Source of the DNA: Sideroxydans sp.
Lineage (GTDB): Bacteria > Pseudomonadota > Gammaproteobacteria > Burkholderiales > Gallionellaceae
Direction: 5' to 3'
DNA: 64,000 bases
Assembly: GCA_024636935.1 (NCBI GenBank)
Contig: JAGXGC010000017.1
Location: 1 to 64,000, forward strand
Shown here: positions 38,096-46,214 of the stretch, one piece after another
How positions within the stretch are numbered: the stretch's first letter is position 1
How the letters are laid out: every line of letters starts with the position of its first letter
Program-made: the position numbers and the translations under genes
Notes under the pieces: generated by a model
Databases searched by the model: none
Told to the model about the DNA's origin: nothing
What the model saw: only the letters and a program-made list of their open reading frames with translations

Positions 38096-39481
38096 GTGAC
38101 CGACACACGACAGACCCTTATTCCCATCTATTCGGCGAGCAAACCGCAGTTCCGCTCATACAACCTGAACAACTTCCGCGACATTCCACAGATCGCCCAG
38201 CTCAGCGAACAACAGCAATTGGATATCGAGATCGTCGGTAATGTACTGCCATTTAAAGTGAACAACTATGTTGTGGACCAGTTGATCGACTGGAGCAAAG
38301 TGCCCAACGATCCGATCTTCGCACTCACCTTCCCGCAGCGCGACATGCTGAGCACAGAACACTTCGACGAGATGGCTGCGCTGTTACAGCGCGGCGCGGA
38401 CAAGGCCGAGGTCAAAGAAGTCGCGAACCGCATCCGCATGCAACTCAACCCCCATCCGGCCGGCCAAGCCGACCACAATGTGCCCGAGATGGACGGCGAG
38501 CGCCTGCACGGCATGCAACATAAATACCGGCAGACCATCTTGTTCTTCCCCAGTCAGGGCCAAACCTGCCACGCCTATTGCACCTTCTGCTTCCGCTGGC
38601 CGCAGTTCGTCGGCATGACCGACATCAAGTTCGCCAGCCGCGAAGTGGAGAAGCTGGTGGAGTACGTGAAACGCAACCCGGAGATCACCGACATCCTATT
38701 CACCGGCGGTGATCCGATGATCATGTCGGCGAAGAACCTCGCTGCGTATATCGAACCACTGCTGTCCGCCGACCTGCCCAACTTGGTCAACATCCGTATC
38801 GGCACCAAAGTGCTGGGGTACTGGCCGCACAAGTTCGTGGACGACGATGACACACAGGAGATGCTGGCGCTGTTCCGCAAGGTGACCGACAGTGACAAAC
38901 AGCTGGCACTGATGGCGCACTTCAACCATCCGCGCGAACTGGAGAACGACACCGTACGCCAAGCCATCCGCAACCTGCGCGAAGCGAACGTGATGATCCG
39001 CACCCAGTCGCCGGTGATGCGCCACATCAACGACGACCCGGCACTGTGGGCGCGCATGTGGGAAGAACAGGTCAAGCTCGGCTGTGTGCCGTATTACATG
39101 TTCCTCGCGCGTGACACTGGTGCACAGCATTACTTCTCGGTGCCATTGGTGCGCGCTTGGCAGATCTTCCGCGAGGCGTATCAACAGGTATCCGGCTTGG
39201 CACGTACGGTGCGCGGCCCCAGTATGTCAGCCAACCCCGGCAAGATCCAAATGCTGGGCGTAGCAGAGGCTGGCGGACAAAAAGTGATGGTGATGCGATT
39301 CCTGCAAGGTCGCGACCCGGACTGGGTACAACGTCCCTTCTTCGCTGAATACGACGAGACCGCCACTTGGATAGATGAACTCAAGCCCGCATTCGGCGAG
39401 CAAAAATTCTTCTTCGAAGAAGAGCTGGAACAGCTATTCCACGAGCGCAACGACACCAGCACAGCGGACGATTTCGAGTAG
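38096..39481 (+). CDS. KamA-family radical SAM protein (lysine 2,3-aminomutase-like)
   Basis: The 461-residue protein carries the radical SAM cluster motif CHAYCTFCFRWPQF (CxxxCxxC), preceded by LFFPSQGQT, then DILFTGGDPMIMS (SAM-binding GGDP). Its C-terminal SANPGKIQM resembles the PLP-lysine region of aminomutases (PGGGGK). I prefer the GTG at 38096, which has AGGAG eight bases upstream; an ATG at 38048 would add 16 residues. Classical lysine 2,3-aminomutase makes beta-lysine; EpmB modifies EF-P. The long N-terminus (residues 1-140) and C-terminal tail (RPFFAEYDETATWIDELKPA) differ from both, so the substrate is unknown. No EF-P or lysine-degradation gene is nearby. It seems to stand alone. 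Confidence 0.8.
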   Translation: MTDTRQTLIPIYSASKPQFRSYNLNNFRDIPQIAQLSEQQQLDIEIVGNVLPFKVNNYVVDQLIDWSKVPNDPIFALTFPQRDMLSTEHFDEMAALLQRGADKAEVKEVANRIRMQLNPHPAGQADHNVPEMDGERLHGMQHKYRQTILFFPSQGQTCHAYCTFCFRWPQFVGMTDIKFASREVEKLVEYVKRNPEITDILFTGGDPMIMSAKNLAAYIEPLLSADLPNLVNIRIGTKVLGYWPHKFVDDDDTQEMLALFRKVTDSDKQLALMAHFNHPRELENDTVRQAIRNLREANVMIRTQSPVMRHINDDPALWARMWEEQVKLGCVPYYMFLARDTGAQHYFSVPLVRAWQIFREAYQQVSGLARTVRGPSMSANPGKIQMLGVAEAGGQKVMVMRFLQGRDPDWVQRPFFAEYDETATWIDELKPAFGEQKFFFEEELEQLFHERNDTSTADDFE

Positions 39482-39514
39482 GAATTTCGCCCGTTAGCAG
39501 AGGGAGTGCGCAGC

Positions 39515-39814
39515 TTATTCCGGCTCACACTCCTGCTTGAAGATTTCCAGATTAGAGACGTTCGAGACGCCTTGCATGAAAGGAGCCCAGAACCTAGCGC
39601 CGCAGTGCACGGTCTCGATGCAGCGGGTTTTGGGAATCGGGTCATCTTCGACGAAAAGTCGCGACAGACAGGCTTGGTAAAGTCCATGGCATGCCTGACC
39701 TTCCGCCAAGCCGTATTGCATCAATACGACTTGCTCAAGGAATCTGCAGTGACCCGTTTGTGCATGCGCCTGACCCACCATCAGCAAACCCAAGATAAAG
39801 AATGCGGTACGCAT
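39515..39814 (-). CDS. Small secreted Cys-rich hypothetical protein
   Basis: The 99-residue product from the ATG at 39814 starts with a signal peptide (MRTAFFILGLLMVGQAHA). The mature part of about 80 residues holds six cysteines (HCRF, QACHG, QACLS, TRCIE, HCGAR, ECEPE), an even number that suggests three disulfides in the periplasm. No family is recognised. It starts 14 bases after the stop of the MscS-type gene on the same strand, so the two are likely co-transcribed. A longer in-frame reading to 39928 overlaps the channel gene and lacks a signal peptide at its start. Confidence 0.65.
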   Translation of the reverse strand: MRTAFFILGLLMVGQAHAQTGHCRFLEQVVLMQYGLAEGQACHGLYQACLSRLFVEDDPIPKTRCIETVHCGARFWAPFMQGVSNVSNLEIFKQECEPE

Positions 39815-39827
39815 TTTGCGTGGCCTG

Positions 39828-40712
39828 TTATTTTTCAGGCTGCTGCATGATGCGCAGCGCGGGTGCTTTGCCCTGCTTATCCTGTCCCGCATAGAGTGTG
39901 AGGTGGGGATAAGGGATCTCGATGCCATGTGCGTCGAAAGCTTTTTTCAGTTTGCCGAGAAAGGCGCGACGCACATCCCATTGCTCCAGCGCCTCGGTCT
40001 TGAATCTGCTGCGAATGAGCACTGAGGAATCCGCCCAACTCTGTACACCTTGTATCTCAAGATCTTCAAGTATCTTCGGGCCGATCACGGGGTCATTGCG
40101 CAACTCGGCAGCTGTCTCGCGCGTAACACGATAGACCTCGTCGAGATCTTCGCGGTAGGCGACGCCGAATTCGATCAGTGCATAAGCATAGCCGCGAGAT
40201 TTGTTGGTCAGGATGGTGATCTGCCCGTTGGGGATGTAATGCACATTGCCTTCGATATCGCGCAAGGCGACATACCGCAACGTGATGTCTTCCACTACAC
40301 CGATCTTGCCGGATATCTCGACTGCATCGCCCTGCCTTATCTGATTCTCAAGCAGCAAAAAGATGCCGGTGAAATAATCTTGGATCAGACTCTTGGCGGC
40401 AAAACCAACCGCGATACCGACCACCCCGGCTGCTCCAAGTATGGGTGTGACCGAGACGCCAAGCTCGCTCAACAGCAAAATTGCAGCGACAACCAGAATA
40501 ACCACGTTGAATATGTAGCGCAGCATTCTGGCCAGCGTCTCGACGCGGCGCCCTTCCTCTGCGGATTCGATACCCTGACGGGCATAATCACTAAACACAC
40601 GGATCAGCTTGCGGCTCACGATGATGAGAACCCAGGCGACCACCAGCGTAAGGATCACGCGCAGTATCTCCATAGGCACATGCAGATGATCGATGAAGGA
40701 TGTGTTTTCCAT
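39828..40712 (-). CDS. MscS-family mechanosensitive ion channel
   Basis: A 294-residue small-conductance channel protein with three membrane helices. The pore helix TM3 is in ILGAAGVVGIAVGFAAKSLI, followed by QDYFTGIFLLLENQIRQGD and the beta domain (VEISGKIGVVEDITLRYVAL, HYIPNGQI). It releases solutes and ions on osmotic downshift across the inner membrane. It is divergent from the antiporter gene at 40818. The fit is to the compact MscS class (about 290 residues). Confidence 0.9.
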   Translation of the reverse strand: MENTSFIDHLHVPMEILRVILTLVVAWVLIIVSRKLIRVFSDYARQGIESAEEGRRVETLARMLRYIFNVVILVVAAILLLSELGVSVTPILGAAGVVGIAVGFAAKSLIQDYFTGIFLLLENQIRQGDAVEISGKIGVVEDITLRYVALRDIEGNVHYIPNGQITILTNKSRGYAYALIEFGVAYREDLDEVYRVTRETAAELRNDPVIGPKILEDLEIQGVQSWADSSVLIRSRFKTEALEQWDVRRAFLGKLKKAFDAHGIEIPYPHLTLYAGQDKQGKAPALRIMQQPEK

Positions 40713-40784
40713 ACTGGGCTCCGGTGCTTAATGGGTTATCGATTCTAACGCATGGTGCTCGAAGAACTGTCATGATGGCTCGGG

Positions 40785-40790
40785 TATAAT
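40785..40790 (+). promoter_or_regulatory. -10 box ahead of the ion-transport block
   Basis: TATAAT in the context GGGTATAATCGCGCC lies 27 bp before the antiporter start. No strong -35 hexamer is seen at 16-18 bp upstream. It is the likely promoter of the first antiporter gene. Confidence 0.5.
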
Positions 40791-40817
40791 CGCGCCCCAT
40801 TCATTGCAGGAGCATTC

Positions 40818-42086
40818 ATGTCCACCACCGTACTTGTCATCGGCTTGATGGTGTTCTTTGCGCACTTTCTGTCGCTGCAATTCAGCCGCACCAACATTCC
40901 AGACGTCCTCGTCTTGATGATGATCGGCATATTGCTCGGCCCTTTGATGGGAATAGTGTCGCCTGACGACTTCGGCAAAGTCGGTTCTTTGTTGGCCACT
41001 ATCGCGCTGGTTGTGATCCTGTTCGAGAGCGGGACCTCGCTCAACCTCGATGTGCTGGGACATTCCATCGGCACGACCGGTTTTCTGTCTATCGCTTGCT
41101 TCGCGCTCACCACAACAGTGATCTCGGCGGTCGGCATGTCTATGCTGGATCTGAATTTCACTTCTGCGCTACTTCTTGGGTTGACGCTTGGCGGCACCTC
41201 TTCCGCCGTTGTGATTCCGATGGTGAGTGCACTGAAACTGTCCGATAAGCCTTCCACTGTGCTGGTACTCGAATCCGCACTGACCGATGTGCTGTGTATC
41301 GTGGGCGTGTTTGCAATGCTACAGATCCTGACGCAAGGTGACGTGGCTGCCGGAAAGGTCGTAGGCGGCGTCATGGCAGCCTTGGTGTTCGCAGCCGTGT
41401 TCGGCGTGGTGGGTGGCATCGGCTGGTTGCTGGTGCTAGGCAAGGTGCGCGACTTCCCCAACACTATCTCGTCCACACTGGCCTATGTATTCATCGTCTA
41501 CGGTGCGACCGAAGTGTTGGGCTTCTCCGGCGCCATCGCCGCACTGGCACTGGGCGTCACGCTAACCAATTTCCAAAAATTCGGGCTGCATCGCATCCCA
41601 CATCTAGACAAGAACATCGAACCGTTGAACGAGGTCGATCTGATCTTCTATCGTGAAGCAGTGTTTCTGCTGAAGACCTACTTCTTTGTGTATCTTGGCA
41701 TCTCCATCCATTTCGGTGCCGTACTGCCGGCCACAGTCGCGATCGTGATGGTGCTGATCGTCTATGTGTTGCGTCTGCTGCTGACACGCGTGGTGTTCCG
41801 CGACCCCACCTATACGCTACGCGACACTGCTGTCACCTCCATGATGGCGCCTAAAGGACTGGCGGCGGCGGTACTCGCCGCGCTGCCATTGCAATACGGT
41901 ATCGCAGGCGGCGAATTGATACGCGACACGACTTACATGGTTGTGCTATTCAGTATCTCGCTTACCGCTGTGCTCGTGATGGCCTACCCAGCTCCCGCAG
42001 TACGCTCTTTCTACTCACGTGCGCTAGGCAAACCACCCGGCGACACCATGAAAGTTCCGGCCTTCGTCCCGCCAACCAAATCCTGA
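40818..42086 (+). CDS. Cation:proton antiporter (CPA superfamily)
   Basis: This 422-residue protein has about 12 membrane helices. The family is visible in NIPDVLVLMMIGILLGPLMG, ALVVILFESGTSLNL, LLGLTLGGTSSAVVIPMVSA and LESALTDVLCIVG, where the ion-binding Thr/Asp pair lies. It exchanges Na+ or K+ for H+ across the inner membrane. There is no C-terminal TrkA/RCK regulatory domain, unlike KefB/C. It is followed 74 bp later by a second, different antiporter gene. Confidence 0.87.
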   Translation: MSTTVLVIGLMVFFAHFLSLQFSRTNIPDVLVLMMIGILLGPLMGIVSPDDFGKVGSLLATIALVVILFESGTSLNLDVLGHSIGTTGFLSIACFALTTTVISAVGMSMLDLNFTSALLLGLTLGGTSSAVVIPMVSALKLSDKPSTVLVLESALTDVLCIVGVFAMLQILTQGDVAAGKVVGGVMAALVFAAVFGVVGGIGWLLVLGKVRDFPNTISSTLAYVFIVYGATEVLGFSGAIAALALGVTLTNFQKFGLHRIPHLDKNIEPLNEVDLIFYREAVFLLKTYFFVYLGISIHFGAVLPATVAIVMVLIVYVLRLLLTRVVFRDPTYTLRDTAVTSMMAPKGLAAAVLAALPLQYGIAGGELIRDTTYMVVLFSISLTAVLVMAYPAPAVRSFYSRALGKPPGDTMKVPAFVPPTKS

Positions 42087-42160
42087 GCCGGTATCGATCA
42101 AAACCAGAACGGCATCAACCACACGTACGATGCCTTGAATCAATTTGATAGGAAGCATGC

Positions 42161-43543
42161 ATGATTACGACACTGTTGATGATAGCCACCATTCTTTTCC
42201 TCGCGCTGCAACTGGAGGAGAAACTGCGCGTGCCATCGCCATTGGGCTTGATCCTGCTTTCCTTCATCGCACACTATGCATTCAAACAAGTACCGGTACT
42301 CACCGGCGACGCCGAACATTTCGCCACCCTAGTCATCTTCCTGCTTCCGGTGTTGCTGATCTCCGATTCACTTGAACTCAAGGTCGCGGATCTAAAGGAG
42401 CATGCATGGAGCCTGCTCCATCTGGCGGTGGTTTCCATCATCTTGTCGGTGTTGACCGCGCTGGCCATTTCGGACTGGCTGTTCGGTGAATATCAATTAT
42501 CTGCAGCAGCAGTGATCGTGTTGTTCGCCATGGTGCTGGCGACCGATCCAGTATCTGTGGTGAGCATCTTCTCCAAATTCGAGTTACCGCACCGCCTGAA
42601 GATCCTAGCCGAGGGCGAAAGCCTACTGAACGATGCCACAGCGCTGATCGCTTTCGTTTTTGTCGGCCTTTATGCGCTGGGCGGCAACGAGATCACAACG
42701 GGCTATGTGCTGGGCATCAGTGCGGAAGTGATCCTAGGCTCGGTCGCGGTTGGCATGATGGTCGGCTTCCTCGGTCTGATGCTGATGAAATCCACACATA
42801 ACCGCTTCGCCGAGATGATGGTGCTGATCATCGCCGGGTACGGCGCATTCGAGATCGCCGAACATTTCTACGTGTTCCTCAATCTTTTGGGGGGCCATTC
42901 TCACCTGCATCTGTCCGGCATCCTTGCTGTAATCTTCGCTGTGATCACGGTCAATCACGTGATGATGCAGGCGGTAGAAAAAGAAGAGCAGCGCATCCAC
43001 GAAGACGAAGCAGCCTTGCACTCGATGAATCAAAGTACGCCCGCCGGCTTGTTGGGCAAGACGCTAGGCCGACTACGTGCCACCCTTGCCGAACGAGATC
43101 GCCATCTGCGCACCAAGGAAGACATCCAGTTGCTAGCACTGGTCGCCAACACCATCCTGTTCATCGCCATGGCGGAGATGATTGATCTCAAACTATTGTG
43201 GCAGTACAAGACCGAGATCCTAGTGATGTTCCTCGCCACGACGGTGATACGCGGCGTGATGATGGGTTTGTTCGCTGCCGTTGCCAACCGCACAGAGAAG
43301 ATGGTCGACATCAGCCTGCGCTGGTGGAGTGTGTTGACCTTCGCCGGCATCAAGGGCGGCTTGTCCATCGTGATGATCACCATGATCCCCGCCGACTTCC
43401 CACATTTGGAGATGTTCAAGGCAGTGGTCATCGGCGTTATCATGTTGTCCACCTTCCTCTATTCCGGCGCGTTGCTACTCATCATCGGGCGTAACAAGGA
43501 GATATTCCGCAGCGAGAAACTAGCTGAGGAAGCACACCACTGA
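42161..43543 (+). CDS. Na+/H+ antiporter, NhaP/CPA1 type
   Basis: This 460-residue antiporter shows the CPA1 motifs VLFAMVLATDPVSVVSIF (TDP motif) and ILAEGESLLNDATALIAFV (ND motif with the transport Asp). An acidic/charged cytoplasmic loop (KEEQRIHEDEAALHSM) lies near residues 268-290. It ends KLAEEAHH. It would export Na+ in exchange for H+. It precedes an MscS-type channel gene by 17 bp and may share a transcript with it. Confidence 0.9.
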   Translation: MITTLLMIATILFLALQLEEKLRVPSPLGLILLSFIAHYAFKQVPVLTGDAEHFATLVIFLLPVLLISDSLELKVADLKEHAWSLLHLAVVSIILSVLTALAISDWLFGEYQLSAAAVIVLFAMVLATDPVSVVSIFSKFELPHRLKILAEGESLLNDATALIAFVFVGLYALGGNEITTGYVLGISAEVILGSVAVGMMVGFLGLMLMKSTHNRFAEMMVLIIAGYGAFEIAEHFYVFLNLLGGHSHLHLSGILAVIFAVITVNHVMMQAVEKEEQRIHEDEAALHSMNQSTPAGLLGKTLGRLRATLAERDRHLRTKEDIQLLALVANTILFIAMAEMIDLKLLWQYKTEILVMFLATTVIRGVMMGLFAAVANRTEKMVDISLRWWSVLTFAGIKGGLSIVMITMIPADFPHLEMFKAVVIGVIMLSTFLYSGALLLIIGRNKEIFRSEKLAEEAHH

Positions 43544-43560
43544 CATTCGGCACAACGACT

Positions 43561-44457
43561 ATGATCGAGACCTTCCATAATCTGACTGCGCATCCGATGT
43601 TCGGCAAGTTGCTGGGCTTGATGCTGAGCCTGCTCTTCATCCTGTTGTTGGTGCGCTTCGCACAGATGCTCGCCACCAACAACATCCTGAACAAGGACCT
43701 GCGCTACAAGACACGCAAAGCTCTCAGTCTGGCCGGCTACGTGTTGGGCTTGTTGGCCGCGATCGCCATCTTCAGCAACCAACTCTCCAATCTGCCGGTA
43801 CTTATCGGTCTGCTCGGCGTCGGTATCGGCTTCGCACTACGCGAACTGATCCAGAGTCTGTTCGGCTGGCTGGTGGTCACCTTCGGCAATCTGTACAAAC
43901 CGGGCGACCGCATCAAGCTGGGCGGGATCATGGGCGACGTGATGGATGTCGGCCCGCTCACCACCACCCTCATGGAGTGTGGCGACTGGGTGAAATCCGA
44001 TCTCTACAACGGCCGTGTGGTGTATCTACCCAACAACATCGTGTTGCGCGAACAGGTACAGAACTACAGCGTGGACTTCCCCTTCCTTTGGGATGAGATC
44101 GTGGTGCCTGTGCGCACCGATTGCGACCATCGTCTCGCGCGCAGCATCCTGTTCGATGTCACCAAACGAGAGCAGGCAAGCACCATGGCTGATGCGCAAC
44201 AATATTGGTCGAACTTCATGCTGCACCACCGTGCCGAGGACGCGCGCCTGGATGTGGTGGTGACCATGAGCTTCGACGCCAATTGGATCGAATTCACCAC
44301 GCGCTATCTAGTGGACTACAGCCGCCGCCGCACGACCAAGGACAAGCTGTTCTCGGCCATTCTGGATGCATTCGAAAAGACTGAGGGCAAAGTAAAGATC
44401 GCCGCCCCATCTGTGCAAGTGACCGAGTTCCCCTCGGCAATCGGGCCGCAGGCATAA
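43561..44457 (+). CDS. MscS-family mechanosensitive ion channel (second copy)
   Basis: A 298-residue MscS-like protein with helices at about residues 15-40 and 58-80 and the pore helix in PVLIGLLGVGIGFALRELIQ, followed by SLFGWLVVTFGNLYKPGDRI and the beta domain with YLPNNIVLREQVQNYS. It is not a close copy of the channel at 39.8 kb (different TM3 and loop), so it is a paralogue from another subfamily. It likely serves osmotic release. It ends 150 bp before the SulP gene. Confidence 0.87.
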   Translation: MIETFHNLTAHPMFGKLLGLMLSLLFILLLVRFAQMLATNNILNKDLRYKTRKALSLAGYVLGLLAAIAIFSNQLSNLPVLIGLLGVGIGFALRELIQSLFGWLVVTFGNLYKPGDRIKLGGIMGDVMDVGPLTTTLMECGDWVKSDLYNGRVVYLPNNIVLREQVQNYSVDFPFLWDEIVVPVRTDCDHRLARSILFDVTKREQASTMADAQQYWSNFMLHHRAEDARLDVVVTMSFDANWIEFTTRYLVDYSRRRTTKDKLFSAILDAFEKTEGKVKIAAPSVQVTEFPSAIGPQA

Positions 44458-44459
44458 GG

Positions 44460-44465
44460 TATAAT
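44460..44465 (+). promoter_or_regulatory. Candidate -10 box ahead of the SulP gene
   Basis: TATAAT begins 2 bp after the MscS gene stop in the context AAGGTATAATCCG, leaving a leader of about 135 nt before the SulP start. There is no clear -35. The rest of the 44458-44608 gap holds no gene. Confidence 0.4.
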
Positions 44466-44608
44466 CCGCCACACGATTCAATCAGCTTGGCAGTCTTTTA
44501 TGCAACTCGCTTTGCATATGCCGGCCGCATGACAATCACCACATTCATTTCCGAGTAAATATCTTTCCCGTCCAGTTGATGGACGGCGCGATCTTTTGGA
44601 GCAGCACA

Positions 44609-46117
44609 ATGAACATCAAAAATTTCAACGAAGGCAAGACCAACATATTGAGTGGGCTTACCGTCGCCCTCGCACTGGTACCGGAAGCCATCGCCTTCGC
44701 CTTCGTCGCGCAAGTACATCCATTGGTCGGCCTGTATGCCGCCTTCATGGTAAGCCTTATCACATCACTATTCGGTGGTCGTCCAGGCATGATATCTGGC
44801 GCTGCAGGATCACTAGCGGTAGTAATGGTGGCCTTGGTGGTTCAGCACGGCGTGGAATACTTGTTCGCCACCGTGGTGCTGATGGGCGTGCTGCAGATCG
44901 GCTTCGGCCTCGCCAAACTGGGCAAGTTCATTCGCATGGTCCCGCATCCGGTGATGCTGGGCTTCGTCAACGGCCGCGCCATCGTGATCTTTCTGGCGCA
45001 GATGGGGCACTTCAAAACGCCTGAAGGCGAATGGATGCAAGGTACCGCGCTGTACACCATGCTCGGCCTGATCGCGCTGACCATGCTCATCATCTACCTG
45101 CTGCCCAAGCTGACGAATGCCATTCCCTCCACGCTGGCCGCTATCGTCGCCACTTCCGCACTGGTGATCTTCGTCGGTATCGACACCAAGACCGTGGGCG
45201 ACATGGCTTCCATCGCCGGCGGTCTACCGACTTTCCATCTGCCCGAGGTGCCGCTGAACTGGGAGACATTTAAGATCATCCTCCCCTACAGCGTGATCCT
45301 CGCCGCCATCGGCCTGATTGAATCGCTGCTGACACTGAACCTGATCGACACCATGACCGACACACGCGGCAAGCCCAATCGCGCCTCCATAGGTCAGGGC
45401 GTGGCCAATGTAGTCACCGGCTTCTTCGGTGGCATGGGCGGTTGCGCCATGATCGGTCAGAGCATGATCAACGTGACCAACGGTGCGGTGAAGAATCTTT
45501 CCGGTATCGCCGCCGCCCTGTTCCTGCTGTTCTTCATCCTTTTCGCCTCAAGCTGGATCGAAATGATCCCACTCGCCGCACTGATCGGACTGATGTTCGT
45601 GGTGTCGGAGAAGACCTTCGAATGGGGCAGTTTCAACCTGTTCGGCAAAGTGCCCAAGACCGACATCGTGGTCGGCCTCACCGTCGCCGTGGTGACCGTG
45701 CTGACCGACCTCGCCATCGCGGTGATCGTCGGCATCATCATCTCCGCACTGGCTTTCGCTTGGGAGCATGCCAAGAGTATGGAAGTGCACGTGACCACCG
45801 AGGAACACGGCTGGAAGGTCTACGATCTGCACGGTTCGCTGTTCTTCGCCTCGTCACAGAGTTTTCTCAACCTGTTCACCCCGAAGGAAGATCCGCAGGA
45901 GGTGGTGATCGATTTCAAACATGCGCGCGTGAAAGATCATTCCGGACTGGAGGCCATCGACCAGTTGGCCGAACGCTATACCCAGCTCGGCAAAAAACTG
46001 CACCTGCGCCATTTGAGTCCGGACTGTCTGGAACTGCTCGACAAGGCGCGCGGCATGGTCGAAGTGAATGTGCTGGAAGACCCGCATTACCATCCGGCTG
46101 ATAACCGCCTCGGCTGA
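44609..46117 (+). CDS. SulP-family anion transporter (BicA-like) with STAS domain
   Basis: The 502-residue protein from the ATG at 44609 (GGAG seven bases upstream) has 10-14 membrane helices, with LSGLTVALALVPEAIAFAFV (TM1), GRPGMISGAAGSLAVVMVAL (TM3 substrate loop) and FFGGMGGCAMIGQSMINVTN (TM8 region). A cytoplasmic C-terminal STAS domain (VYDLHGSLFFASSQSF, VIDFKHARVKDHSGLEAID) follows. The GGMGGCAMIGQSMINV stretch is typical of the subfamily that includes Na+/bicarbonate symporters such as cyanobacterial BicA; sulfate transport is the alternative. The gene precedes the Mrp operon, which could maintain the Na+ gradient. Confidence 0.87.
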   Translation: MNIKNFNEGKTNILSGLTVALALVPEAIAFAFVAQVHPLVGLYAAFMVSLITSLFGGRPGMISGAAGSLAVVMVALVVQHGVEYLFATVVLMGVLQIGFGLAKLGKFIRMVPHPVMLGFVNGRAIVIFLAQMGHFKTPEGEWMQGTALYTMLGLIALTMLIIYLLPKLTNAIPSTLAAIVATSALVIFVGIDTKTVGDMASIAGGLPTFHLPEVPLNWETFKIILPYSVILAAIGLIESLLTLNLIDTMTDTRGKPNRASIGQGVANVVTGFFGGMGGCAMIGQSMINVTNGAVKNLSGIAAALFLLFFILFASSWIEMIPLAALIGLMFVVSEKTFEWGSFNLFGKVPKTDIVVGLTVAVVTVLTDLAIAVIVGIIISALAFAWEHAKSMEVHVTTEEHGWKVYDLHGSLFFASSQSFLNLFTPKEDPQEVVIDFKHARVKDHSGLEAIDQLAERYTQLGKKLHLRHLSPDCLELLDKARGMVEVNVLEDPHYHPADNRLG

Positions 46118-46214
46118 CAAGATGGTAACGATTGCATCGTCTTTTCGCTGCCCATATCACAACCGCCGTCTCGATTCCACGCACACGTTTTGCCAGCTTG
46201 GATAACATAGTCAT

